Part shown: piece by piece, positions 9,299 through 17,317 of the stretch
How the letters are laid out: every line of letters begins with the position of its first letter
Position numbering within the stretch: the first letter of the stretch is position 1
Program-made: the position numbers and the translations under genes
Notes under the pieces: model-generated
The model's database searches: none
Told to the model about the DNA's origin: nothing
What the model saw: the letters and a program-made list of their open reading frames with translations, nothing else
Source of the DNA: Nitratireductor mangrovi
GTDB lineage: Bacteria; Pseudomonadota; Alphaproteobacteria; Rhizobiales; Rhizobiaceae
Assembly: GCF_007922615.2 (NCBI RefSeq)
Contig: NZ_CP042301.2
Location: 620,001-684,000, forward strand
Length of the DNA: 64,000 bases
Direction of reading: 5' to 3'

Positions 9299-10537
9299 CT
9301 ATTCGGCCGCCGCCAGGGCAGGGCGCTCCACAGCAGCCTCGCGGATCGGCCAGTGCACGATCGCCGCGAAGATACCAAGCGCCACACCCAGCCACCAGAC
9401 CGCGTCGTAGGACCCGTAGATGTCGTAGAGATAGCCGCCGAGCCAGACGCCCAGGAAGGAGCCGATCTGGTGTGACAGGAAGACGATGCCGCCCAGCATG
9501 CCGAGATGGCTGGTGCCGAACATGATCGCCACCAAGGCGTTGGTCGGCGGCACGGTCGACAGCCACAGCAGCCCCATGATGCCGGCGAAGACGATGACGG
9601 TGGCTGGCGTCTGAGGCAGAAGCAGGAACGCCGTTACCAGCACCGACCGGCCGATATAGATCCAGGCCAGGAAGATCGGCTTCGAATAACGCTGGCCGAT
9701 GAAGCCCGAGGCGAGCGAACCGATAATGTTGAAGAAGCCGATCAGCGCCAGTGCGATCACCGCGTAACGGGCCTCGATGCCGATATCGGCGACATAGGCC
9801 GGAAAATGCGCGGTGATGAAGGCGACCTGGAAGCCGCAGACGAAGAAGCCTGAAACCAGCAGCAGGTAGCTGTGGTGGCCGAGGGCCTCGCGCAGCGCCT
9901 GGCCGACGCTCTGTTCGATCTCGGTCTGGCTGACCGAGCCGCTCCTGGAGTTGCCGCGCAGCGGGATGGCCAGCACCGGGATGGCAAGCATCATGAAGCT
10001 CATCACGATCAGCGAATCGTACCAGCCATAGGTGTCGATCAGCCCCTGGCTCAGCGGCGCGAAGAAGAACATGCCGGCCGAACCGGCCGCCGTGCCGATG
10101 CCGAAGGCGAGGCTGCGGTTTTCCGGCGCGACGTTGCGGGCAAACGCCGCGAGCACGATGCCGAACGATCCCGCCGCCACGCCGAGGCCGACCAGCAGGC
10201 CGCCGCCGACATGCAGCATCGTCACGCTGTCGGCGTTCGCCATCAGGTAGAGGCCCGTCGCATACATGACGCCCGAGAGCGCCAGCACGCGCCAGGTGCC
10301 GAACTTGTCGGCGATGGCGCCGAAGACCGGCGTGCCCAGGCCCCAGGCGAGGTTCTGGATCGCCATGGCGAGGCCGAAGGTGGTGCGGTCCCAGCCTTTC
10401 TCTGCCAGCATCGGCAACTGGAAAAAGCCCATCGCGGAGCGCGGACCGAAGGTCAGCGCCGCTATGAGACAGCCGCAGATGATGATCAGCCACGGAAGCG
10501 TGGACCTGCTCTGCGCGGTGGCCGAAATGCTCGCCAT
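9299..10537 (-). CDS. MFS transporter
   Basis: About 412 residues with 12 hydrophobic helices. The MFS loop 2-3 motif appears as GAIADKFGTWRVLALSG. The overall layout resembles oxalate/formate or monocarboxylate MFS carriers. The ATG at 10537 (MASISAT) has GGAG nine bases upstream. A GTG ten codons earlier (10567) has no visible ribosome site. It ends 97 bases upstream of the PhoX-like gene and lies in the same direction. The substrate is unknown. Confidence 0.88.
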   Translation of the reverse strand: MASISATAQSRSTLPWLIIICGCLIAALTFGPRSAMGFFQLPMLAEKGWDRTTFGLAMAIQNLAWGLGTPVFGAIADKFGTWRVLALSGVMYATGLYLMANADSVTMLHVGGGLLVGLGVAAGSFGIVLAAFARNVAPENRSLAFGIGTAAGSAGMFFFAPLSQGLIDTYGWYDSLIVMSFMMLAIPVLAIPLRGNSRSGSVSQTEIEQSVGQALREALGHHSYLLLVSGFFVCGFQVAFITAHFPAYVADIGIEARYAVIALALIGFFNIIGSLASGFIGQRYSKPIFLAWIYIGRSVLVTAFLLLPQTPATVIVFAGIMGLLWLSTVPPTNALVAIMFGTSHLGMLGGIVFLSHQIGSFLGVWLGGYLYDIYGSYDAVWWLGVALGIFAAIVHWPIREAAVERPALAAAE

Positions 10538-10688
10538 GTCGAAGGACTCCGATTTGGAGGCCGACACTAGCGGTTTCGTTGATTCATTCCAGTGAATTGG
10601 ACGCGCTGGATCAATCAGTTTTTTTGATCTGACGCAGCAGCGGAACGCTCTCGCGCCCCGCCGCCCGGTTTTCGTGCGTGGCGGCGTC

Positions 10689-11558
10689 TCAGGCGTTCTG
10701 CGCCTGCGGCTGGCCGATCAGATGCACATCGCGCTGCGGGAACGGGATCGAAATGCCCCTGGCGTCGAAGGCGAGCTTCGCCGCCTTGGTGAGGTCGAGC
10801 TTGGTCTGGAACCAGTCCGGCGTCTTGGTCCAGTAGCGCACCGTCACCGCCACCGCGCTGTCGCCAAGCTCGCCGACGAACGTCGTCGGCGCCGGCTCGG
10901 CAAGCACCCGGTCGTCACCGTCGATCAGGCCGGCAAGCGTCGTCTGCGCGAGGTCGATGTCGTCGTCATAGCCGATCCCGATGCTGATGTCGGCGCGGCG
11001 CACCGCATTGCGGGAATAGTTGGTGACTGGCGAGTTCCAGAGTTCACTGTTGGGAGCCAGCACGAACAGGCCGTCGATCGACTTGAGCTCGGTCGCAAAC
11101 AGGCCGATCTCGACGATGGTGCCGGAAACGCTGCCGGCATCGACATATTCGCCGACCCGGAACGGCCGCAGGACCAGGAGCATGATGCCGGCGGCGATGT
11201 TTTGTAGCGTGCCCTGCAGCGCCAGGCCGATCGCGAGGCCGGCGGCGCCGAGGGCGGCCAGGATGCTGGCGGTCTGGACGCCGAACTGGGCCAGAACCGC
11301 GACGATGCTGATGATCAGCACGCCGTAGCGGGCGACCTTGGAAAAGAAACGCTTGAGCGTCTCGTCGAAACCGCGGACGCGGCCAAGACCGCGATAGGAG
11401 GCGCGTTCGACGACGCCTGCCGCGACGAAGCCGGCGATCAGGAGGATGATCGCACCCAGGATCGAGAAGGAATATTCGACGGCGAGCGCGCCCGCCTGCT
11501 GCATTCCTCCGGAGACCGCCGCCATCAGCCCCGACATGTTCGTTTCGATTTTTTCCAT
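10689..11558 (-). CDS. MscS family mechanosensitive channel
   Basis: A 289-residue small-conductance mechanosensitive channel. Three N-terminal hydrophobic helices lead to the pore-lining TM3, with GAAGLAIGLALQGTLQNIAAG, the alternating Gly/Ala pattern of MscS. The beta domain with VGTIVEIG-type sequence (SGTIVEIGLFATELKSIDG) and the C-terminal alpha/beta part follow. The start at 11558 has AGGAGA seven bases upstream. In-frame codons further up to 11663 are outside the family. The channel would release solutes on osmotic downshock. Confidence 0.93.
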   Translation of the reverse strand: MEKIETNMSGLMAAVSGGMQQAGALAVEYSFSILGAIILLIAGFVAAGVVERASYRGLGRVRGFDETLKRFFSKVARYGVLIISIVAVLAQFGVQTASILAALGAAGLAIGLALQGTLQNIAAGIMLLVLRPFRVGEYVDAGSVSGTIVEIGLFATELKSIDGLFVLAPNSELWNSPVTNYSRNAVRRADISIGIGYDDDIDLAQTTLAGLIDGDDRVLAEPAPTTFVGELGDSAVAVTVRYWTKTPDWFQTKLDLTKAAKLAFDARGISIPFPQRDVHLIGQPQAQNA

Positions 11559-11818
11559 GTTCTCCTGCCTGAACTCCAATGTCGCCCCTTGGGCTGTTCG
11601 ATTCCTATTAGAAAGGATCGGCCGGGGCGATGAAAGCCGCGTACCGGCCGTCAGCCTTAACATGCGGCGGAGTGCGGATAGCGGAGGGTGACGCGCAGGC
11701 AGCGTTCACGGCCGTCGCCACAATTCCGTCTCAATTCCGGCGCGTTGGCAATTTTCAGCTTGGGCTCCATGATGCCCGGTGCAGGCGCTCCCTGATCGAG
11801 GGGGCCAAAGGGCCGATC

Positions 11819-12010
11819 ATGGGATGTGAAGTCCGCATGCCATCATCCATCCGACAGGCGGAACCGCGCGACATCGATGCGCTCGTGGCGATCGAGAACG
11901 CCGTCTTTTCGACTGACCGCATCTCGCGCCGCTCGTTCCGGCAACTGATCGAAAGCGACAGTGCGAAGCGGTCGACGCTGATTCCCCAATTCTCGCGCAG
12001 GCCAGACTAA
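11819..12010 (+). pseudogene. Truncated GNAT acetyltransferase (N-terminal stump)
   Basis: The first 49 codons (IRQAEPRDIDALVAIENAVF, then SRRSFRQLIESDSA) are a GNAT N-terminus with host-like GC-rich codons. Similarity stops at about 11965, and the reading frame runs out at 12010 through unrelated, AT-richer sequence. The acetyl-CoA-binding core is absent. The stump aligns with the start of the complete GNAT at 13227 (VRKAEYRDVESLLVIEKLCF). It therefore looks like the left remnant of a resident gene cut by the insertion that carries 12049-14266. The start may be 11819 or 11837. Confidence 0.7.
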
Positions 12011-12048
12011 TATAGGAAATATCGAACTAAGGCGCGCGGGAGGAACAC

Positions 12049-13227
12049 GTGCTCGAAAGATCGGACACAACCACGAAAATCGTTTGTGTAGTTCCGCTCA
12101 TGTTTGGCTCTCGACCTAGGCTCCGCGACGATGTCGCCGGAACGGCGTCGGGATGGGAGCGCTCGAGTTGGCATAGCTGGTTCCCCGAACAGCTGCGTAA
12201 CTCGTTTCCGCGTACGACAATCTTTACAAACATAATTCAGTTATCACCGATATCGGAACTGGATCGCCATTTAGACATGGCGGATTTCTCCAGTTGGCTT
12301 ATCTTCTTTGACGACCGCTTGGGCGCGGCGGTTTTTTGTTTTGATACTTCAATTGGCGGGCTTTCGAGCGCCGAACTATCTGAAATTTATGGAAATTTGT
12401 GTACGATGCAGGAGCGGAGCGTTGAATCTGCTATTCTGTCTCTGCTCCATCATGACGACCAGAAAGCTCGCGCTAGATTAGCACTTACATGGAGCTTTTC
12501 TATCAACATAATAAAAATTGCTGATAAGATCGAGATGGATGCTGAGTCGATGCGGCAGTTTGTGACGATTTGCGGAGGCAGCGACCTAGGAGGACATCAT
12601 CAATTCGATTCCGAAGAAGTGCTTCATCTCGTCGGTGCGACTGGTTCTCTTGCAATTGTAATAAAGGATAGCCCGAAAAAGAAGAATTGGCAGCGCATTA
12701 TTGGACTATGGACGGCATTTTATTCGTACTATGCTGCATCAATCAATGACTACTCTCGGCTGGCGCGCGAGAACGCTAATGCGCCGAAAAAGCATACACG
12801 TCGTCAGCTTCTGGAGAGCATAAGATATCATGATGAGAGTTATCGATACATAACGAGCAGAATAAGTCTTTTCGATCCACTCAGTATATGTACAAGATCT
12901 TTCGATAGCCAGATATACGAAAATTGCTGGAAGACACTGGATGTCGAGTCTGATTCTGTGAAGCTGGAGCGTATGTCGAATTTTTTCCTGGAGAGCGCCA
13001 GAGGAGCCCAAGCCGAACTTACTCGCCGTTACGAAAGGGTCGTGGAGCTTGTCCTGTTCTTATTGGCTTTCACGCAAGTGCTGCCAATATTTGAGTGGCT
13101 TATCGGATGGGCAGCAAATCTAATGGGTATGAACACATCGATTGATGGTACGAAGTTGGCAGCCTTAGCATTTTCTATAAGCTTGTTTATTCTTGTTTAC
13201 ATTTATGCATACAAAAGGAGCAACTGA
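12049..13227 (+). CDS. Unknown 392-residue protein with two C-terminal membrane helices, possibly CorA-like
   Basis: GTG start with a strong GGGAGGA site five bases upstream. The first 330 residues are soluble, mixed alpha/beta then helical. Two hydrophobic helices follow at about 333-356 and 367-388, and the chain ends in a short basic tail (YKRSN). The tripeptide GMN at 360-362 sits between the helices, as in CorA magnesium channels, which also have a long cytoplasmic N-terminus and two C-terminal TMs. The rest is not recognisable, so CorA membership is a guess from architecture. Base composition is far more AT-rich than the neighbours. The stop overlaps the next start (TGATG), so it is probably coupled to the GNAT. 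Confidence 0.75.
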   Translation: MLERSDTTTKIVCVVPLMFGSRPRLRDDVAGTASGWERSSWHSWFPEQLRNSFPRTTIFTNIIQLSPISELDRHLDMADFSSWLIFFDDRLGAAVFCFDTSIGGLSSAELSEIYGNLCTMQERSVESAILSLLHHDDQKARARLALTWSFSINIIKIADKIEMDAESMRQFVTICGGSDLGGHHQFDSEEVLHLVGATGSLAIVIKDSPKKKNWQRIIGLWTAFYSYYAASINDYSRLARENANAPKKHTRRQLLESIRYHDESYRYITSRISLFDPLSICTRSFDSQIYENCWKTLDVESDSVKLERMSNFFLESARGAQAELTRRYERVVELVLFLLAFTQVLPIFEWLIGWAANLMGMNTSIDGTKLAALAFSISLFILVYIYAYKRSN

Positions 13228-13682
13228 TGAGCAATGTGCGGAAGGCTGAGTACCGAGACGTAGAAAGTCTTCTTGTCATCGAGAAGTTATGCTTTAATCA
13301 GGCATATTACTCGCGAATGACGCCACGGCAGTTCTATAGACATTTATCCAGTCCGAACGCTTTGCTTCTCGTCGTTGAAGATGACAGCGGTACGGTGCAA
13401 GGATACGCTCTCGGGTTCCTTCACGGAAAACGGAAGGCGCTCAGGTTCTACTCATTGGCCGTTGCACCCGATGCGCAGCGCGGCGAATACGGAAAGCAGC
13501 TTTTTGGTGCAATTGAACAGCGGGCTCAAGAAATGGGACTTGGGGTGCAATGTGAAGTACGCGAAGACAATGAAAAACTAATAAATCGGTACACGAAACT
13601 TGGGTATAGAAAATATAAGACAGTAAGAGATTATTATCCAGACGGCGCAGCATGCATAAAGATGGTGAAAGAGTTTCTCTAG
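13227..13682 (+). CDS. GNAT family N-acetyltransferase (RimI-like)
   Basis: A 151-residue complete GNAT domain. The acetyl-CoA loop is LAVAPDAQRGEYGKQLF (about residues 76-92), and the C-terminal LINRYTKLGYRK holds the usual xGF/Y-type ending. It is AT-rich and overlaps the preceding ORF by one base. Its N-terminus matches the stump at 11819. GNAT domains of this kind are known next to, or fused with, C39-like peptidases beside RimK-like ATP-grasp genes, as seen here. Its acceptor is probably a peptide or protein amine, but this is inference. Its TAG stop shares a CTAG palindrome with the convergent peptidase gene. Confidence 0.85.
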   Translation: MSNVRKAEYRDVESLLVIEKLCFNQAYYSRMTPRQFYRHLSSPNALLLVVEDDSGTVQGYALGFLHGKRKALRFYSLAVAPDAQRGEYGKQLFGAIEQRAQEMGLGVQCEVREDNEKLINRYTKLGYRKYKTVRDYYPDGAACIKMVKEFL

Positions 13683-14266
13683 AAAATTATATCTACTATG
13701 TATTTTTCGTATGCGGATAGCGTACTATGTAAACCGTTGTGCAGGAAGCTCTCGAAAAAACGTAGGTCGATTTTTGTTTCATATTGACCTGACAGCGGAT
13801 CGTATATTGCCATGTCTGCGCCCGGCTTGAAGGTAATCCAGTGGTATTCGTTTGACATAGAATAAGCGCGCATACTGCATAATAAGAGAGCAGGAGTGTC
13901 GGGCAAAAATTGTTTAGCTGATTTCATTTCATTTATGGTTATCAGTCGACCTAGTGCGTCAGCAAAGGCAAGGTTATCATTCTCAACTTGGCGTATCACG
14001 GTTTTCTGCACTTCACTACGAACAGTGCGCGCGAAACTGAAGTCCGACTTGGTGCGAATGAGTTTGAGCTTCTGATTGTGCTTATCGGCAGCTCTCAGCA
14101 GACCAGCGCCGTCGCAGCCAGCTGGTCCCTGGCCCATGAAAACGGTGTTTGCTGTGCGCCACAAATCGATCTGATTGCCAAGGTCATTGGCTATGATAGA
14201 CCCTTTCCACGAGAGAAGTGTGATCAACGCGGCCGGACCGCACAGAAAGGGTAGCGCCTGCGACAT
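13679..14266 (-). CDS. C39-like (DUF3335-type) papain-fold peptidase
   Basis: A 195-residue protein beginning MSQALPFLCGPAAL, the catalytic-Cys signature of C39-like cysteine peptidases, with candidate nucleophile Cys9 and Gln3 for the oxyanion hole. His142 (EYHWITFK) and Asp156 (IYDPLSG) complete a plausible triad. LWRTANTVFMGQGPAGCD matches the conserved middle of the DUF3335 group. The ATG has GAGGA six bases upstream. The gene is AT-rich and convergent with the GNAT gene. Its 5' end lies 33 bases from the divergent ATP-grasp gene. There is no signal peptide, so it should act in the cytoplasm. The reversed orientation relative to RimK is unusual for this cassette. Confidence 0.8.
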   Translation of the reverse strand: MSQALPFLCGPAALITLLSWKGSIIANDLGNQIDLWRTANTVFMGQGPAGCDGAGLLRAADKHNQKLKLIRTKSDFSFARTVRSEVQKTVIRQVENDNLAFADALGRLITINEMKSAKQFLPDTPALLLCSMRAYSMSNEYHWITFKPGADMAIYDPLSGQYETKIDLRFFESFLHNGLHSTLSAYEKYIVDIIF

Positions 14267-14299
14267 GACCGTCCTCGTTGAACTGGTGGATTAGCAGCG

Positions 14300-15766
14300 A
14301 TGGCTTCGTGGGTTATCCTTGTAGGCCGGATCAGCGACGTTGACCACTCGGCTACTCCGCACAAGATCATCACCAACCGCGACTACCTCGCCCATCCGGC
14401 GCTGTTTCGCGGCCAGCGCCCCAACGTCATCAACCTTTCCAACAATTACGGCTACCAGAGCAGGGGCTACTACGCCTCGCTGCTCGCCTCCTCGCGCGGC
14501 CACCGGGTCATCCCTACCGTGGAAACGATGATCGATCTTTCCGAGCGTAAGCTTTACGAAAACGCACTGCCGGAGCTTGAACAGGCGCTGAACCGCTGCC
14601 GCAAGGAGCTTGGCGGCGAAATCCCGTCGCGCCTGACCGTCTTTTTCGGCATCGCGCCGAGCAAGGCGTCCGACCGCTTCGCACGGCTCCTGTTCGACTG
14701 GTTCCGGGCCCCGGCGCTGGAGGTCGCCATACGCGACGAGAAAGGCTGGGCGTCGATCCGCAAGATCGGTTTCTTGCCACTCGCCCGCATGAGCGAAGCC
14801 GAGAAGGAGCGCTTCGTCGCCTGCCTCGGCACCTATACCAGCCGCGAATGGCGCGATTCGCGCACCCGCACCCAGGCCCGCTACAGCTTCGCGACCCTGG
14901 TCGATCCCAACGAGGAACTGCCGCCCTCGGCGATTAGCTCGCTGCGCCACTGGGCGCGGGTGGCCGAGAAGATGGGCGTCGAGGTCGAGCCGATCACGAA
15001 GAAGGACCTTGCCCGGCTGGCCAACTACGACGCTCTCTTCATCCGCGAGACGACCGCGATCTCCAACCATACTTACCGCTTCGCACGCCGCGCCCAGCAG
15101 GAAGGCATGCCGGTCATCGACGATCCGCTGTCGATGATCCGCTGCACCAACAAGGTCTATCTCAACGAGCTGATGACCCTGAACAAGGTGCCGGTGCCGC
15201 CGACGGTGATGATCGCCGGTCCCGCCGACCTTGAGATCGCCGCCCAGACGCTGGGCTTTCCGCTGGTGCTCAAAATCCCGGATTCCTCGTTCTCGCGCGG
15301 CGTCAAGAAGGCCAGTTCGCCCGCCGAACTGAAGGCGCTGGCGACGCAATGGCTCGCCGATTCGGATCTCCTGATCGCGCAGAAGTTCCTGCCGACCGAA
15401 TATGACTGGCGCATCGGCGTTCTGGGCGGCGAGCCGCTGTTTTCGGTGCACTACCTGATGGCGAAGAAGCACTGGCAGATCGTCAACCACGAACGCGGCG
15501 GCAAGCCGGTGGAGGGCGGCTTCAAGTCGTTCACGCTCGCCGGCACGCCGCAGCATGTCATCGATGTCGCCGTGCGCGCCGCCCGCTGCATCGGCGACGG
15601 GCTCTACGGCGTCGACCTCAAGGAGACGGCCGAGGGCGTCTACGTCATCGAGGTCAACGACAACCCCAATCTCGACCATGGCTGCGAGGACGCCGGCGAG
15701 AAGGACGTGGTGTGGCAGCGCCTGACGCAATGGTTCATCGACCGGCTCGAGCGCCAGGGGCGGTAG
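14300..15766 (+). CDS. RimK-like ATP-grasp ligase with RLAN N-terminal domain
   Basis: A 488-residue protein. The N-terminal half (about 1-200, NLSNNYGYQSRGYYASLLASS) fits the RLAN domain found in front of some RimK-like ligases. The C-terminal half is an ATP-grasp domain with the nucleotide-binding loop KIPDSSFSRGVKKA, DWRIGVLGGEPLF, and the metal-binding EVNDNPNLDHGCEDAG near the end. Relatives of RimK form amide bonds between amino acids and peptide C-termini or side chains. The codons are GC-rich, like the chromosome and unlike the island beside it, so this looks resident. The ribosome site before the ATG is weak. The substrate is unknown; association with GNAT and C39-like genes points to peptide modification. 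Confidence 0.9.
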   Translation: MASWVILVGRISDVDHSATPHKIITNRDYLAHPALFRGQRPNVINLSNNYGYQSRGYYASLLASSRGHRVIPTVETMIDLSERKLYENALPELEQALNRCRKELGGEIPSRLTVFFGIAPSKASDRFARLLFDWFRAPALEVAIRDEKGWASIRKIGFLPLARMSEAEKERFVACLGTYTSREWRDSRTRTQARYSFATLVDPNEELPPSAISSLRHWARVAEKMGVEVEPITKKDLARLANYDALFIRETTAISNHTYRFARRAQQEGMPVIDDPLSMIRCTNKVYLNELMTLNKVPVPPTVMIAGPADLEIAAQTLGFPLVLKIPDSSFSRGVKKASSPAELKALATQWLADSDLLIAQKFLPTEYDWRIGVLGGEPLFSVHYLMAKKHWQIVNHERGGKPVEGGFKSFTLAGTPQHVIDVAVRAARCIGDGLYGVDLKETAEGVYVIEVNDNPNLDHGCEDAGEKDVVWQRLTQWFIDRLERQGR

Positions 15767-15874
15767 CCGGTCTGAAGGCCGGGCCGGCGTTTCGTGGCGC
15801 CAGCCCGGCAAGCCGGCCTAGTCCGGATCGGGGCGAACGATCGCCGTCGTGGCGACCGGCTGAAAGTCTTCGCT

Positions 15875-16099
15875 TTAGGCGCCGATCCTGCGGCCATGTT
15901 CGCGGATCGCGTCGGGATCGCGGGCCTCATAGATGCACACCGATCCGACGCGGCCGTCGTCCTCCTTCACCGCATAGGAGCGGATCCAGCGCACCCGGTC
16001 GGTCATTTCTTCGCCGACCCGCGCCGACTCCGCGGCGGCAGCCTCCATTTCCGTTTCGTTCGCCCACATGCCGCGACGGCGGATGACATAAAGGTCCAT
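15875..16099 (-). CDS. DUF4242 small protein
   Basis: A 74-residue protein, MDLYVIRRRGMW to the C-terminus, matching the DUF4242 (SCO4226-like) family of small ferredoxin-fold proteins. One member has been reported to bind nickel. GAGGAGA precedes the ATG. It is divergent from the GlxA-type regulator at 16259, with 159 bases between starts, so that regulator may control it. In-frame sequence further upstream to 16504 runs antisense into the regulator and was discarded. Confidence 0.75.
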   Translation of the reverse strand: MDLYVIRRRGMWANETEMEAAAAESARVGEEMTDRVRWIRSYAVKEDDGRVGSVCIYEARDPDAIREHGRRIGA

Positions 16100-16258
16100 T
16101 TCGATTCTCCTCGGTTGCGGCCCTTGTGACCATGAAAGGAAGAATGGCCCTGTCGTACGCTGGCCTGAAGTGGACGATCCCGACATTGAACGGTGGCAAA
16201 TCTGCCGATCTGCCTTCGGGGTCTGGAAATTTCGGCTCGCTGCCCGATAATCGGGACC

Positions 16259-17272
16259 ATGGTTGAGACAAGCCGCAAGCCTGTGCTCGACGTTGCGATC
16301 CTGCTTGCCAACGACGGCTACGCGTCGACCGCGGTCGGGCCGATCGAGGTCTTTGCCGCCGCCGGCAAGATGTGGAACGAGATGAGCGGCCGCCCGGTCC
16401 GGCCACGCTTCCGGGTGACCATGGTCTCGGTGGATGGCGCCCCGATCGAAAGCGCCTACGGGCTGAAGATACAGCCGGATGCAAGCATCCACGACGTTAG
16501 CCATGCCGATGTCGTGTTCGTGTCGGCATCCGGCCCGACGCCGTCACAATGGATCGACCGCCATCGCGGCGTGTTGCCGTGGCTTCTCGACTGGCGCCGG
16601 CGCGGCGCGATGCTGGCCGGCGTTTGTTCCGGCGTTGCCTTTCTCGCCGAGGCCGGGCTGCTCGATGGCCGTCGCGCCACAACCCACTGGGGGGTGGCGG
16701 AGGATTTCCGGCACCGCTACCCGGATGTCGACTGGCGCACGGACCTCCTGATTACTGAAGACCAGGGTCTTTTCTGCGGCGGTGGCGTCAACGCATCGAC
16801 CGATCTGAGCCTTTACCTGGTCGAGCGGTTATGCGGACGCGAGGTCGCGATCCAATGCTCCAAGGCGCTCATTCTCGACATGCCGCGCCTTCACCAGTCC
16901 GGCTATGCATTTCTCCCTGTCGCGCGAAGTCACGGCGATCCACGGGTGAGGGACGTCGAGGAATATCTGCATGCCAATTTCCGTGACTGTCCGCCCACCG
17001 AAGATGTGGCGCGCCAAGTCGGAATGAGCCCGAGGACGCTTGTCCGCCGCTTCAAGGCGGCCACCGGACACCTTCCGGGCGAATACCTGCAGATGATCCG
17101 TGTCGCCGCCGCCAGGCAGTTGCTCGAGGACGGCGAGCCTTCGGTCCAGCAGGCTGGTCTCAAGGTTGGTTACGAAGACACCGCCCATTTCCGGCGCGTC
17201 TTCAAGCGCCACAGCGGACTGACGCCATCCGCCTACCGCGAGCGTTTTCGGCTGCGGCAGTCCAGCGGATGA
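16259..17272 (+). CDS. GlxA family transcriptional regulator (DJ-1/PfpI + AraC HTH)
   Basis: A 337-residue protein. Residues about 8-190 form a DJ-1/PfpI-like amidotransferase fold with the nucleophile-elbow cysteine in GVCSGVAFLAEAG, probably used for ligand binding. Residues about 225-330 hold two AraC-type helix-turn-helix motifs (TEDVARQVGMSPRTLVRRFK and AGLKVGYEDTAHFRRVFKRH). The start at 16259 was chosen because the 22 codons upstream fall outside the domain. Regulators of this type often control adjacent genes; here the divergent DUF4242 gene is the nearest candidate. Confidence 0.9.
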   Translation: MVETSRKPVLDVAILLANDGYASTAVGPIEVFAAAGKMWNEMSGRPVRPRFRVTMVSVDGAPIESAYGLKIQPDASIHDVSHADVVFVSASGPTPSQWIDRHRGVLPWLLDWRRRGAMLAGVCSGVAFLAEAGLLDGRRATTHWGVAEDFRHRYPDVDWRTDLLITEDQGLFCGGGVNASTDLSLYLVERLCGREVAIQCSKALILDMPRLHQSGYAFLPVARSHGDPRVRDVEEYLHANFRDCPPTEDVARQVGMSPRTLVRRFKAATGHLPGEYLQMIRVAAARQLLEDGEPSVQQAGLKVGYEDTAHFRRVFKRHSGLTPSAYRERFRLRQSSG

Positions 17273-17317
17273 GGCCCCTGCGGCCCGCTGCGATCCGATC
17301 ATGTCGGCCTGCGTGCG

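Noticed and set aside
11966..14299. Transposon or integrase carrying the AT-rich island
   Set aside because: No terminal inverted repeats, target duplication or recombinase gene could be seen at either junction.
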